A DNA stretch of 64,000 nt from contig CM075853.1 of the NCBI GenBank assembly GCA_037975125.1, positions 89,538,395-89,602,394 of the forward strand, written 5' to 3'. The position numbers and the translations under genes are program-made. Of the stretch, positions 1 to 12,882 are shown in pieces (the first letter of the stretch is position 1; the number at the start of each line of letters is the position of its first letter). Under the pieces are notes generated by a model. That model saw only the letters and a list, made by a program, of their open reading frames with translations. It ran no database searches and had not been told where the DNA came from. The stretch comes from Latrodectus hesperus. Its lineage: Eukaryota; Arthropoda; Arachnida; Araneae; Theridiidae.

Positions 1-681
1 ATAAATTTAATTTTGAAATGTCTGGTTCTTTAAACCACAATTGGCTGGCTGCAAAGGCTTTAACATCAAGTCTGCTGGAAAGTAAGTTAGCAGGATTATG
101 CTCTGATGGAATGTGGTGCCATTGAAAGTTTTTCGAGAATTGCTGAATTTGAGACACCCGGTTGCTAACAAATATCTTGAGTAAGTGTGAAAAAGAGTTA
201 ATCCATGTGAGGGCTATAGTTGAGTCTGAATATAGAATCTTATTTGCAGTCTTATTGCAGCAATGACTTTCTGTATGAGTTTTGAGAGAAGCAAGCAGGA
301 GCAAAGTTCAAGTCTTAGAATAGTCATGGATTTTGTTGGGGCCACCCGGGATTTACTGCACAAAAGTTGGCTTGTTATTCTGTCTTGGATACACTTTTTA
401 TGTAAATCACAGCAACGTATGCCTTTGAAGACGCGTCTGCAAATCCATGTAACATTACGAGTTTTGTGCAAACTTGCAAAAAAACATCTAGGAACATGAA
501 TGGATTCTCTGTCTGGCAGCGTTTTTATGAAGTTTTCCCATTGTTTGGACACATCTGGTGGTAGATTTTCATTCCAGTCCAGTTTGAGTAACCGCAGTTG
601 CTGCATGAATATTTTTGCTTTGGCAATGATTGGTCCTGGGAATCCAAGGGGGTCATATATGCGAGCAATATGTGAAAGCAC
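1..681 (-). pseudogene. BEL/Pao pol, RT-connection to RNase H segment
   Basis: Residues from 681 downward read MLSHIARIYDPLGFPGPIIA with a following LDWNENLPPD; 'S..R.YDPLG..P...AK...Q..W....WD..LP' is the conserved Pao region after the RT palm (peptidase A17-like). Further on, MTILRLELCSCLLLSKLI matches the RNase H start (P.LEL.A..L). Below base 180 another frame gives HHIPSEHNPANLLS, the end of the Pao RNase H domain ('H.PS..NPADL.SR'). These pieces lie in different frames, so the region is broken. The integrase would lie left of the window. Confidence 0.85.
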
Positions 682-1075
682 ATTCCGTTTGGTGTAATTC
701 CAATCTGTGCTGGTTCTAACCTTAAATGTAAAGGAATCGCCTAAATATTACCAAAACATCCCTATAGTTTTGACCATTATTTCCTCAGAGTTTCGGTCAA
801 GTGTGAATTCTTTAAGCTAAATTGATGAAGCCCTGTTGGAACACCATTTGTGCAAAGTCATATTTCCTCATTGGAGCAGCTGTGTAAATTCTGATTTTAG
901 TTTTTCAAACTCGTGAAGTTATGAAGCACAGGAGAGACAGTCGTCCATATAAAAATTTTAAAGTACGATCTTTGAAGTTAAAGGAAAGTAACTTTCCTCA
1001 CCTAGAGCAAGTTGTTGCAGAACCTTTGTTGCTAAGTATGGAGCGGATGCGGTTCCATATGTAACAGTTTGTAAC

Positions 1076-1402
1076 TTAAAAACTTTTAGTAGGTGCGGTT
1101 TTACTTTTCTTCCATAGAATTTTTTGAAGTTTAGTTTGTGAAGAATTAACCTTAATTATTCCTAACATTTGTTTTATATCTGCAGTAAATGTATATATAA
1201 GCTCTATAAATCTTATTAGAATTGAGAAGAGATCTTCCTGAAGCACTCCTCCCTTGGTCAATAGATTGTTTAAAGAATTTCCACTAGATGTTTTAGCTCT
1301 CGCGTTGAAAACTACACAAAGTTCAGTAGTTTTACTTGATGGGCGTAACACACCATGATGTGATAAGTAGTACCCGTCTTCAACGTTTAAATCTTCTTTC
1401 AA
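1076..1402 (-). pseudogene. BEL/Pao reverse transcriptase, N-terminal segment
   Basis: The frame includes YYLSHHGVLRPSSKTTELCV, then VFNARAKTSSGNSLNNLL and FTADIKQMLGII. The order 'YLPHHGV..PSS.TT..RVVFNAS.K...G.SLND.L' followed by the '.T.DI..M' catalytic block is diagnostic of Pao-family RT. The first RT catalytic Asp is in TADI; the C-terminal YVDD-like motif is not visible in this frame and would fall in the damaged stretch 700-1075. Truncated and non-functional. Confidence 0.85.
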
Positions 1403-2097
1403 TTATTCCATATGTTGTAATAATTCATTCTCACTGAGAAAATCTGAATAAAGAGTTCACGCTTAGTGGACTCGCGTTCTAAACATACCCTTAACCAGTC
1501 TAAATTTTTGATGCAATTACCTTAGAATGTCCTAACATATATTCAGAAGAATCGGGTTTGAATGACATTTCCACAACAAATCTACCATTCTGTTTTCTAT
1601 TACGAGTTTTTGCGAAATGATCGTTACAATACTACAAATAATCGTAGCAAGTTTCATTAGTTTCTACTTCAATTTTCCAATAGCGTTTGAGAGTTTTATT
1701 AAGAATATCTAAGTTTTTAGTTAAAAAACATTGTTTTGGAGTATATAAGTAGGATTGTCTGAAATAACACCTGAAACAAGGTAATAAAAACAACTTGATT
1801 AAAAGGACAAGTTGTCTGCTATCATTAATTTATCTTCATTCAATAATGAAAAGAGCAATTCTGCACCTAAAAAATATCTATTTTTTGAGGAATATAAAAT
1901 GATTGATTAGCTAGTAACTTTACTTGGAATTTTTAAATTCGAAATATTGAATTTTTTAGAAAGTGTGAAACTTATAATCTTAGGAACCATTAATAAATCC
2001 ACTTCCAATTGCAACTCCTTATTTTCATTCGACAAAAAAGTTAAAATCTTTTTCTTTATGTTTACAGAGGTATTATTCAAACCGGCAATTGGAATAT

Positions 2098-2331
2098 TTA
2101 TTTTTCTTTTCTAAGACCTAATAAATCTGTGGCAGTAGAGGAAAAGAAACACGATTCACTGGCAGAGTCAAGCACCCCTCTCAAGGGTTTGAATTCCCCC
2201 CAAGCGTCACTGACATGTATTATTGCAGTGTATATTAGAATGCTCTTATTTCCGTTGCAGAAAAACGAAAGTCGAGGGTTTTCGGGCACTTGCAGTTGAT
2301 GGATTCTGAACTGTTCATTTGTTGATTTCAT
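2098..2331 (-). pseudogene. BEL/Pao retropepsin-like segment (DUF1758)
   Basis: A 77-residue frame with IHVSDAWGEFKPLRGVLDSA then SESCFFSSTATDLLGL. This matches the retropepsin-like domain of Pao polyproteins, in which the active-site motif is usually L-D-S/T-G-S. Here it reads LDSAS, so the Gly next to the catalytic Asp is Ala, consistent with decay. It lies between the Gag cysteine cluster and RT, as expected. Confidence 0.75.
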
Positions 2332-2494
2332 TTTTGATATTGCGTAGGCGTCGATAGCATGGGTTCATTCTCTTGGTGACTATTTGTTATTGGCGGTGTG
2401 GATTATTTATGAAGGAGAGTGTGTGATGATCTAATTTCTTTTTACAAACGAAACAAGAACGTTTAGAGTTCCATCTTGCTAATGAATGAAATCC

Positions 2495-2770
2495 TCATAA
2501 GCAGTTTTTACTAAGCCAATTTTTTTTAACTAAATCTAATTTTTCCGACAATATTATTTCTTTAAATACATTACAGTGATACAGAGCATGTGTTTGTATT
2601 CTACAAGCAATACACAATTTAAGAGATTTGTTAGAGTTAACAAAAAAAGATTTGGATTTGTCGGCATTAATTTTAGATGTAATGTTAGTTTGAATATTAT
2701 TTAAAATTTGGCACCTCCTTTCTACGAATACGAGGAATTCATCAAATTCAGGTACATTGTTATCTTTCAA
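2495..2770 (-). pseudogene. BEL/Pao gag, C-terminal cysteine-rich segment
   Basis: The frame contains LCIACRIQTHALYHC followed by NVFKEIILSEKLDLVKKN and LSKNCL. The C-x2-C...H-x4-C spacing followed by a 'F....S...R...VK....C.NCL' stretch is characteristic of the Gag C-terminus of BEL/Pao elements, where Cys/His knuckles bind RNA. It is a fragment with no continuous link to the upstream gag frame. Only one cluster remains recognisable. Confidence 0.7.
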
Positions 2771-3161
2771 TGTTAATTCAAATTATTTGCGAGATTCTCT
2801 TATTTATTAAGTACAATGTTTAATAACAAATCATCAAATAACTTATTTCTTGCAAAATAGAAAATTTTTCATTATCTAAGATTTTTCAAAATAGTATCTA
2901 GAATATTGCATAAATCTTTACCTGATTCTTGTTTTAAGGGTAAAGATTTAAGAAAATGTTTTTGATATGACAATTAACAATTATTTTTTTGTTTTCATAT
3001 CTTTGTTCTAAAGCTTTAAAGAGAGATGAAAAGTAATCGTCAACAGTTTCTATGAGTTTAGCTTCTCCCTTAAGTGATCCATGTAAATAATGTAATTTTT
3101 CATTTTCAGTAAGTTTAGAATTTTCACTAATTAAGCTATTAAACTGAGTTTTGACTAAGTT

Positions 3162-3584
3162 CTAATCCTCATATTTTCCGCTGAAAAACGGAAGTGGGAT
3201 TTTTGGAAATTTTATAAAATATTTTTTAAGTTGATCACTGATAATACATTCAATACCTTTGTTTTGAAGAGAGTCAATTACAGTTATATGAACAGTTATA
3301 ATTTTCAATTTATTAATAGAGGTTTTTAGGCTTACCTCTAATTTTTGAATCTCGTCTACTTCGGTAAGAGAGTCCTCGACCTTTTGGAATTCTTTCTTGG
3401 GAATTTTATAGTACTCTTCTTTAAGCCCTTCGAATCTCTGTTCTATAGAAATTAAGATGTCCAATTGAGCCTGAAGCTCAGGAATGTCCATATCATGTTT
3501 CCTTTCTGTGAGTACATAATTTAATTTTCTCAGCTGGCTTTTGATACCGCCGTGCTTCCTATTTAGCAGTGTAACATCTGTCAT
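3162..3584 (-). pseudogene. BEL/Pao gag, N-terminal segment
   Basis: A 140-residue frame starting MTDVTLLNRKHGGIKSQLRK, rich in Lys, Glu and Leu with coiled-coil character. This is how the Gag N-terminus of BEL/Pao elements (DUF1759-type) usually looks. It ends with PLPFFSGKYED, close to the conserved 'P.F.G....W' start of the next Gag domain, so the frame is cut just before that domain. The rest of Gag continues in other frames toward 2495. In intact elements it would form the capsid precursor; here it is a relic. Identification rests on pattern and on the neighbouring protease and RT pieces. Confidence 0.7.
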
Positions 3585-3682
3585 CCTAGCGATCTGAATT
3601 TATTATTTTAAATTAAATTATAAAGAATAAAATTGTTTATTCCATAAGATCTGGTTCACCTCTGTGTCGCTAAGAACCAAAA

Positions 3683-3899
3683 TGTGTGGAAGTTGCGTTA
3701 ATTAAATTCAAAAGAGTTGTAAATAAAGCGCTTATTTTGCTGTGTGTTTTCGCAGCACGGTTTTGCATAAGAGTACAACATTGAGATTTAAAAGAAAAAA
3801 GGTTGCCGTAAATTGTGGGATTATAGAATGCCCCATGGAGGGTGCTCCGTATCGAATGGTATACATAATAACTAATACATAATAACGGAACAATACTCA
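3683..3899 (-). repeat. Probable 5' LTR of the BEL/Pao element
   Basis: On the minus strand this block begins TGAGTATTG, ends CACA, and lies just upstream of gag, where the 5' LTR must be. It is less AT-rich than its flanks. The partner LTR is outside the window, so the ends are inferred from TG...CA and position only. The short reading frame across it (3670-3900) is not a gene. Confidence 0.4.
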
Positions 3900-6488
3900 T
3901 ATTTTATAAAACAAACCAGAGCAAAGCATTAATTTGAGAAAAAATAAAATTTTAAATTTTAATTTTGCTAACAAAAATAATTACAGTAAATTATACCTCG
4001 TGTGAAGTCCTTAAATTCTGATTCTTCACTTTGAATAAGATTTAACAAATCCTGTTTTAAAGTAGAATCTTAATCTTTAGCTGGTTTAATTTTGTTTACT
4101 ACAATGCTTAAGAAAAACGTAAATTTGCCCTTGTATGCAATAACAGTATAACACAGTAGAACATTCAATGAAATGTGACTGAATTTTGTACTTTTCAGCA
4201 CTTCTGAAAATTTTTCATTTTACAGAGTCACTCCTCCATATAATTCATTTAGGAGATCATGGCAAATATTGAATTCTTGATTCCATTCAATAAAAATTTA
4301 GTACAAAAAGGTAAAAGTGTAATCATTATCTAACAGTTATGTTCTCAAGACTAAGCATGTTAGAAAAAGATTTTTTATTCAACACAACTATTTTTATAGT
4401 TTTGAAATTTCTTTATTCAGGCTATTTTTTTTTAAATTAATGAATGCACAAAGGCTTTCTTTTTTATGTAAGGGTTTTTTAAAATTTGTTTTTATTAATT
4501 TTATTTTTTGAAATTTTTAAAAATTAAAGTTTGCATAAATCTATCAATTGTTAGTTAATTAAATGATTAACAAGTTCCAGACTTGGGAAGAAATTGCCAA
4601 ATGATTATTCTAAAATTTAGATCAATTTTGCCATTTAAAAGAAATTGTTAAAGTCAAAATTGATCAATATCATCACTATATTAGCAATATGAATAGTATA
4701 GTTTTTGCAATTTATTTTATTATAGCAGAAGTATATACTTCAGAAGCTCATTACACTTCAATTTATTTAATAAGTAAGAAAACTTAAGTAAACTTTTATG
4801 TCACATTTGAACTCATCTATATATTGAACATACTTGCAAAATTGTATAACATTAACCTAATCTATTTTTCATTGTAGTTCATGAAAAAGTTAGACATGCT
4901 CATGTAATTAATTGTATCATCAATCTATAATGAACAGTAAATATATGTAATAACATTAAAAATTCTAAAATTTATAATTTACCATGATAAAAAAATCGAA
5001 ATTTAAAATTTTTTTGCTTTTTGATTTTAACATTAAATGTAATTTATTATATCACATTAAATACAAGGACAATAAACAATACTTGGATTTACGTTCAATT
5101 TTGATGCAGATTGTGAGTTGGCACTAATGAAATCATATAGATACAATAAGTGTTATGGCAATTGGTTTGGGACTGCTCTAAAATTTGCAGTTTAGTCTCA
5201 TTAACAATAATCACAAGGTATAATGAAGTTTTATTATTTTTTGAACTTTGGTATTGTTAGAGATAAATGATGAATTAAAGCTACTGATATATGCAAGGGT
5301 GAAATATCTGTTGACTAATTTAAATTACAACCAGGAGAAAAGTACTAACTAGCTATTTAAAGAAATGATGATTTAAATAATAAATTTTTTAAATGAGAAG
5401 TTCTTTAATCAATACTCACAATGAAGTCGTTTTTAAATGTTAGAATTTTTACAATGGATTTAGAACAATTGTTATGAAGAAAGAACTGGCTATATTTTTT
5501 GAAAATTTTTATCAAATTTGCATGAAAGTTTGCCAAAATTTTTCATAGATTAATAAAATTGATTATTGGTTATTATATTACAATTTTTAACATTTTTTCA
5601 AATAGTTTAAGTCAAATTTCTTAATTGATTACTCTATAGAAAGTTTTAAGATTTGAAAGAAAAGAATTAATTAATGGTTTGTTTTCTTATTTTCTGATTC
5701 TAATGTTATACTAAATATATATATTATCATCATTGGCATGACAGACCTTTATAGTTCTTTACTTTTAAGAAGCTAGGTCCTTGTCCATACTGTCTTTCTC
5801 TTTTTTGGCCTCCATCTTAGTCTTTCATTAAAAGAAAAGTGGTCCTACAGGTTGAGGGTTTAACTAACAACTCTTTGTAAAAATCGGCTTGTTTCAAAAT
5901 CTAAAGAAGTTAATACTAAATATATAGGCTATATTAATTTAAACAATATTACTCTGTAATAAATATATAATTTTTAACTTGTAACTTTTATAGGTTTGTA
6001 AGTCATAAGTTTTAAACTGATGGCTTTAATTGTTGATTCTGTGCTAGCTTTAAAATCGTTAGAATTATTTTCATAGAGTAAAATTTTCAAAAGTAATCAC
6101 TGAGTGGCATACCAAATTTAAGTTCAAGCCTTAAAATTAACTTAAAATTTTATGCATACTTTTATTTTAAAATCAAAATTTTAATTTCAAATTTATCATT
6201 AAATTCTCAGTGTGTTTTGTATATTTCTATGAAAAAGAGTAAAATAAATTAAACTGTTATAATGCATTTGTAGCGAAAGAATAAAAGAGCATGTGTTCAT
6301 TTATTTATTATATTTTACCTAATCAAATTTTGGCAATGAATTATTTTATGTGTTAAAAGCATGATTCCATACCACTAAGCAGTTTTGACAGTACTTGCGC
6401 CAATACAGTATTGAGCTCTCAAATATGAAAAATGTAGCTTTTATGAGCAAAGTAAGCTGCTACTGCTTTGATTTTATCTAAAAATGTC

Positions 6489-6546
<58 letters not shown>

Positions 6547-7137
6547 GAAATATTGGCTTAACATTTTATTTTTAATATGGCAGTTGATGTTTTATTGAAG
6601 AATATGATTTTAATGAACTTTGAGAACAATGTTTAAATTTATTCAATTGCAAAAATTTAATCTTTGTAAAAAGATAATTGTTTAAGATTTATTATTTCTA
6701 GAACTTTATTATAGTTTAAATATTTTTATGGATTTCTAGTTTAAACTCCTTTTTCATGTATTTACAGTTTCTATCTTTGAATATTGATTATTAAAATTAG
6801 ATGCATTCAAAACCTAAGAATAACTTTGCTGAGAAATTTAAATTATAAAATTCTCCAAAATATATAATCTTATTTCTTAATAAGAAAGCAAATTTATATG
6901 CTTTGTGAATTTTTTAAACAGATTAGTAGTGAATTCTTCATTCTTCAAGAGGATTTGAATATTCTTTGATTTAAAAATGTCTTTGTGTACGAAAGTTATA
7001 TTATGAAATAATGTATTCTTATCATTATTTATAAATTGTTCAGTTTATTATTAAATTTTAAACATCTTTTATCATTTGGTAGAAGAAAATTCAGGTTAAT
7101 TGGGATCAAATTGTAAGTTTTTTGTTAGAACTTTGAC
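3900..7137. other. AT-rich non-coding stretch
   Basis: No coding region, RNA gene or full transposon is recognisable. The sequence is A- and T-rich with many short homopolymers and scattered stops in all frames. A block at about 5725-5900 is less AT-rich and may be a fragment of a dispersed repeat, but I cannot name it. A (TA)n tract at 6497-6543 is listed separately. Confidence 0.6.
6497..6543. repeat. (TA)n microsatellite
   Basis: Uninterrupted alternating TA dinucleotides over about 47 bases, one of several long TA tracts in the window. Confidence 0.95.
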
Positions 7138-7303
7138 CAAGTTGGCTGCTTAATTGTTAGCATTCTTGACTTCAATAATTTGTGGGTTCGAATCCCAACC
7201 TGGGTGTGGATACTTGTAGTGGTTCGAAATTTACATTAAACCATAGGTCTCAGTCTAATTAGCTTGTGTGTGCAAAAAATAATCATTGATTGACAAATCA
7301 AAC
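7138..7303 (+). repeat. tRNA-Arg-derived SINE, diverged copy
   Basis: Full-length match by eye to the young copy at 21290-21465: a tRNA-like head with the B box GGGTTCGAATCCCAACC, then the family body (TGTAGTGGTTCGAAAT, a 'cagtctaattagc' block, and the terminal 'tgattgacaaatcaaa'). The A-box region is diverged. There are substitutions throughout, so it is an old insertion. No clear target-site duplication is seen. Confidence 0.85.
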
Positions 7304-8283
7304 ATTTGAAATTTGATATATTGTTGGAAGATTTTTCAAGATACAAATTTCCTAGGCTTCCCTTTTTACTTTCAGTTTAAATTTTTTTGGTAGCATAAAT
7401 TCCAATACATTTTTTTCAAATCTGTTTTATAAATAGTATTTTTCTAACATTTGGCACTTTCAAAAAGAAAATCACGAATGCTCACATGACATTTTTTCAA
7501 ATGCATGATTATTCTTAAATGTTAGGAAATGTATTTTCCTTACAGTGTCAGGAGAAAACCATTATCAAGACAAACAAACAAAGGAGAACACATCACTGTT
7601 GTAGTATTTAAGCCTCAAGTTTAATTGAAATATTTTGCTTAATAAAGTTAGATTGTGCTATATTTTTAGTATTCAATCTTTTATTTTATAATAATTTTAT
7701 TTATTACTACTTTTCATCATGTTTATCAAGTATTAGGATTAGGATTTATCAACATAAATGTTAGAATTTAAATGTGTGCAGTACGCTACGATAGAAACAT
7801 TGTGAAAAAAGTATTAAATTATGAAACAGTAAAAATGAATTTATTTCCATTTAATCTGTTTAAAAATAGATTTTATAAAATTCAAATCAGTTTTCTTTAA
7901 GCAAAAAATCCTTTCAGCTAAACAATTGAATTGTATTAAATTCTTATTGATATTTTTTAACGTGAACCTAAAATTTGCTTACTCTATTAGTTTTTTTCCC
8001 TCATACTAAATACAAAAATAAATATTTATGTCAAAAAGGAGTTAAAGATCATTTATTTAACTGAAATGTTCGATTAACCTGAATTAGCTAAAAACTTAGT
8101 TTTATTAATTTTAAGATTTTTCCCTTCTCAAAAATCATAATTTAAATACAAGTACTTGATTGGATTGAAGTATGCTATGCATTAATAGGTGTTATAATAA
8201 GATATATTATTATAACATCCATCCAAAAATTAGACAACTTTTATTATTTTATTTTGACAACATTCCAAAATTCAATCATTTTG

Positions 8284-8460
8284 TAAGTGGCATTACTAGC
8301 AGCCAAATAATTAGCCACTCTAGTCTTTATTTCAACAATTTGTTGATTAAAATCCCACCTTTGGATTGGATGCTTGTAGTGTTTCAAAATCCACTCTAAA
8401 CTGTAGGTCCCTCTCCCCTTGGATGCATAAAATGATAGTCGAGGAGCAAACCACCAAAAC
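8284..8460 (+). repeat. tRNA-Arg-derived SINE, strongly diverged copy
   Basis: Shares head ('agcagccaaataattagc'), the AATCCCACCTTTGG block, 'tgcttgtagtg', 'aatccactctaaactgtaggtcc' in part, and a tail ending 'gagcaaaccacc' with the young copy at 21290. The B box is damaged (TTGATTAAAATCCC). Short reading frames on either strand across it are artefacts of the repeat. Confidence 0.75.
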
Positions 8461-11400
8461 ATGTTGTCAGTAACTTTGGTGTGTATTGCATAATTTTCTC
8501 ATTTTTTCTCAAGCATATAATTTTATAATCAATATGGGGATTTTAATCAAAATTAGTTAAACTGCAAGAAAAAAGCAATAAGTATAACTAAGTATTGTTT
8601 TGTATAGTTAAGACTGAGAGTAAACAAGGTTAATTATGGCTGTTGATATTTTCTAATTTTTAGGCCATGCGCCCAGCATTCATATCTTTCAAGTGGGCTC
8701 TTGCAACTTGGGGCAATATAATTCCATTTGCATTTTATTAATCACTGTCAAATATTACTAATTACTGCAAGTTCTGTGTTTGTAGAGTGAAATTTTTAAG
8801 AAAAAGAAAAACATATTGAACTACTTCCATACAAAAAGTTTGTTCATCTGCTAATGTAACATATCTAACTTCTTATATCACATGCTTCACTCCAGACTTA
8901 TCCAAAGAAAAACAGTTATGAAAACAACACTTTATATTGGCTTTTGTATGTAAACAAACAAGTTTATAGTTTATTTTGTTGACAATTCTAAATATTAAAC
9001 TTAATATTTAAATTTCTAAACAACGACTTTAATTTTGAAATGCTACTCACGTTGTTGGAAAGAAAATCTTGGAATTGTTTCCTTATTTTCTTAAAGTTTG
9101 AGGAAAGTAAGAGAATGGATTCATAATTGGATATTCCTTGTTTGTCATGATTGTTTCATTTCTGAGAAATTGATACTTCTAGGAGAAAACATGTTTCAAT
9201 ATACCTATGAATAAAACACTTGGCTATCATAAAAAAATTTTGCTAACTTTTTACCGATAAAACTAGAATTTTTGCTGCTTAGAAAGGATGTTCAAAAAAA
9301 TTATCATAGGTAGTGGAAATATTGTTTTAAAAAATATACATAAATTGTGTAGCATGAAGAAAAAGTAATCCTGTGTTTTGAAGTCTATCTCATGTATTGC
9401 CAGGAATATGTATCATATGCTAAGGAGAAAAATATGTGAAAGGGAAACATACCAGGAAAAGGAAAAGAGAAAAATTTACATAATGTGAAGTTTTATGATT
9501 GTTATGGATGTGTAATGGTCAATTAGAAACTAATATGAATTTGGAGGATGATGAGTAATGATCAGAATTGTTATATTTTTACCATTTTGTGATTTTATTT
9601 ATTATTTTCATTGAAAAATTTATATAAAAATATTTAAGTAAATAGATTGTAATAAAATAGTAAATACATAAGAATTCCTTATTTTTTAATCACTGTCACT
9701 TTCAAATGATGGATATTTGTTTAATAGTATATTATTTTGTAGTAAGAAAAACACATGTTGATGTATTTTAAAATAATCAATGTTATTATTATTTTGATGA
9801 ATTAGAAATAATATTTAAATACACTTGTATAATTTTGTGATAAATACTGTGTCTGCATTTCATTATTGTATATATTTTCTCCTTCACTTTCTTTGGAAAG
9901 AGCTTTATAAAATTTTTTAACTTATAAATTAAATAATTTTTATTTAACTTATAATGCAGTTATTTAATCATTGATTACTTATTTATTCTATTGTATGGTG
10001 TCAATTATATATTGATGTATAAATTAAGTTAAAAATGGATTTCTTGTGATTTGGATTATTTAAGTCTTGATTAAATTCCGTATTTTGCTGCAGAATATTG
10101 ATTCGATGTTTATTTAGTTTTGAGATTAATATTTAAATGTTAAAGACATTTTTTGTTATCTTTCTTATTACAATAAAGATTATTTATAATAATTTTTCCA
10201 AAGTTTATTTTAATATTGAACTATTTGAATTGAAAACAAGTAAAATAAATGAAGAACCGCATGTCATACTTTATTCTTGAATTATAATATCAGTATAATG
10301 TTGTTTTCATATGCGTTGATTTCTTATTAATAGCATTTGTGTGTAATAAAAATCAGAGACTAGGTGTTTGTCCAGTTGTTTAAAATATTTATAGTACATT
10401 ATTATTTATATGTTATAGTCAAAATAAAAAGATATTTATTTAAATGATGATCAATAATAATCATTCCTTGTTTATCAGGGAAATAATTATTGATTAACAA
10501 CTAAGTTTGGTTATTATGCATGACTTACTGAAACTTCAGTTCTAATGTAATTTATATTTTATAGTAATGAATCTGTCATTGTAAATATTAATGAAGTTAA
10601 AATAATGATGTAATAAATAAAATTTGATTTTCACATAAATATTTAGTTGAAAAACATGCTTATTAAGGCACAACTTATTTTTTGTACATCATTTTATCTA
10701 TTTATGAATAATTGAAATTTTAATTATTCATTAATACAAATACTCTCTCTCTCTCTCTCAAAATAGCTCCAATCATATTTACTGCTGTATAAGAAGCAAA
10801 TAATTCAAAATAGCGCAGGAATGAATTTCATTCCATTAACTGTTTGAAGATATTGTAAAAATTATTAAATTTTGTGTAATTTAACATTCATATTACTAAA
10901 GGAAATATAAAAACTATAATTTATGTTTTGTATTTGGATAAATTATACCAATGTTTATATTTTATGATTTATAGTGAAGTAATGTAGTTTTAATATTTAT
11001 GATAAGGGTACAGTTGATCATTATTTTATTACATGCTATGATATGCTTTATATTCTTGCTTACAAACTCCATTTTCACTGAGAGAGGTAAGTAAACAGGA
11101 GTAGAATATTTGCATGTGATAGGCTAAATGAATATGTGTTAATAAGTGTGGGTTAAGAAGCCTAATAAAAAGCACATTGTATTTTTATTTATAAAGTAAG
11201 AAGCAAATATTTCTTCCAGAACTTTTTGCTTTTCTATTTTCCACATAAAAGTCGAGTATTATTTTATGTTTTGATATTGCCCCAAAGAAGTTGTATAAAA
11301 CTTACTTTTTAAGCCTCTTAATTTCAGCCCATGGTCTATTTGCTGTCCAATCACATCCTTTTTAGCTTTTCTATGTCTAATGTTATTTCACTTTTATATC

Positions 11401-12813
11401 TGTTCCAAACTTGATAGAATTGATTTCTTTAATTTTATTATTTCTAGCTACTCTCGATTTTGTTAATTCTTTCCTAAATATCTTACTATCAGTTTAAATA
11501 ATGAAGTACATTAATGAAGTTAATTATCATTTTAAATGTGTTGATGTTAGTGTAGAAAATTTTAAATTATACAATCTACTCCACAAAGAATAATTGAATG
11601 CTTTAGTAAATCATATTTGTTTTAATCAAAATACAGTTTATTTAGTATTTCTTTTAGAATTAAACATAGATCTTGCCCACCTCCATCCCCCAAAAAACAT
11701 TGCTTATTTCATTTGGAAAAGGAAATTGGAATTTTGCTGTAGCAAGTTTTTTGGTACTGTAAGATTTCCCTTTTATAAGTAGAAGAAAAATAAAATCATT
11801 ATTAATTTGACAAAGAAGGAATTTCCTTTCCATAAATCTTATGTCCTGTCCTTGAAGCAAGTACTGTGATCAGGTTTCTAAAATATTTGTATATTTGATT
11901 TGTTTGAATAAAACAATTTTATAAGAAAGTTCAGCAAAAACTTTGTAAAAAGTGGGATAGTAAGTTGCAATACTTTCTAAAGCATATTATTAATGTGTAA
12001 AAAAAAAAAAAAATGTGCATTTGAAATGTTGATATAATTTATTAATATTCACTAAGAAATGAGGCAATTGTTGTAAATAATAAAAATTATTTAAACTTAT
12101 AAAGATTAGAAAAATCTCACTTCTGTCTTTTTTCTTAGTGGATTGCATAAAATTAAAAAGGGAAGATCATATGGTAAACATAATAGGTGCAGGATTTGTT
12201 TACAATTAAGCTTGGTAAAAACAAAAGGTTTTTTGAGTAACAAATTTTTCATATTTTTACTAAAGCTAATATTTAAAACAAATTAATTTTATAGTATATC
12301 CCATTTTAAAGGGATCATGAAAATGGCTTGACTTCGGATTCATGTGTGTCCCTACTGTATTCAATTATGTGGTCCCTACTGAGATGTAGTAAAACCTTGT
12401 CCTCACTGTTTGAAATCATGAATTTTTTCTTCTGAGTGATACATTTAAAGAAGGAATATTTCTTGAGTGAATTTTCTGGGATCTGAAAAGAGCCTGGTTA
12501 AGAATAATTGTCTTTAAGAAATTTTTAAAATTTCTAATTTTGAATATTTTTTCTATTAAAATTTACATTCTTCAGATTGATAGAATGCATTCATATGCCT
12601 TATGCAAATTTTATTAATGTTATAATTTACAGTTGTTTTTATTATTGGGACAAAAATGCAGAGGTAATCAGGGTACAAATATTCTTTTATTAAAAGATAG
12701 GTAGGTTAGCCTGTTCTACAAATACTTGATAGAATGATCCCTGATTAACACCTTTATTAGTTTGTACTTTTTTGTTAAGCACAAAATTGTTTGAGATTTT
12801 TCTTACATTTCAG
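8461..12813. other. AT-rich stretch upstream of the first recognised EPT1 exon
   Basis: No exon, RNA gene or element is recognised. A (CT)n run lies at 10743-10759 and an A-run at 11999-12012. If the unlocated first EPT1 exon lies upstream of the window or in this stretch, then some or all of it is intron 1. Its T-rich pyrimidine tract immediately before 12814 is a normal 3' splice site. Confidence 0.5.
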
Positions 12814-12882
12814 TACAGTGCAATTGATACAAGTCCTTTAAGCAACTACGTTATGCATCCTTTTTGGAATCATGTGGTTAAG
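12814..12882 (+). CDS. SELENOI: EPT1 exon (second in the gene by family comparison)
   Basis: 69 bases, phase 0 at both ends: [20 protein letters not shown] followed by VVK. It is preceded by a pyrimidine-rich tract and CAG and followed by GTAAAC. In relatives this block directly follows a short N-terminal exon. The MHPFWN core is the conserved amphipathic N-terminal segment of the family. Confidence 0.92.

Larger units (their letters stand above)
1..3899 (-). mobile_element. Degenerate BEL/Pao LTR retrotransposon (5' part)
   Basis: Read on the minus strand, the order is a probable LTR (3683-3899), gag, a retropepsin-like segment, reverse transcriptase, then RNase H-side sequence running off the left edge. 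This is the gag-pol order of BEL/Pao elements. The frame is broken into at least five pieces by stops and frameshifts, so this copy cannot encode a polyprotein. The second LTR would lie left of base 1. The family is identified from the peptide patterns in each piece, described separately; the exact clade within BEL/Pao is not resolved. It lies upstream of the EPT1 exons in opposite orientation and probably has no functional link to them. Confidence 0.85.

Noticed and set aside
4259..4310. Possible first exon of EPT1: ATG, MANIEFLIPFNKNLVQK, then GTAAAA
   Set aside because: Start and length look attractive and MA.IE(F/Y) resembles the family N-terminus, but the exon would end in phase 1 while the exon at 12814 needs phase 0, and the rest does not match the family.
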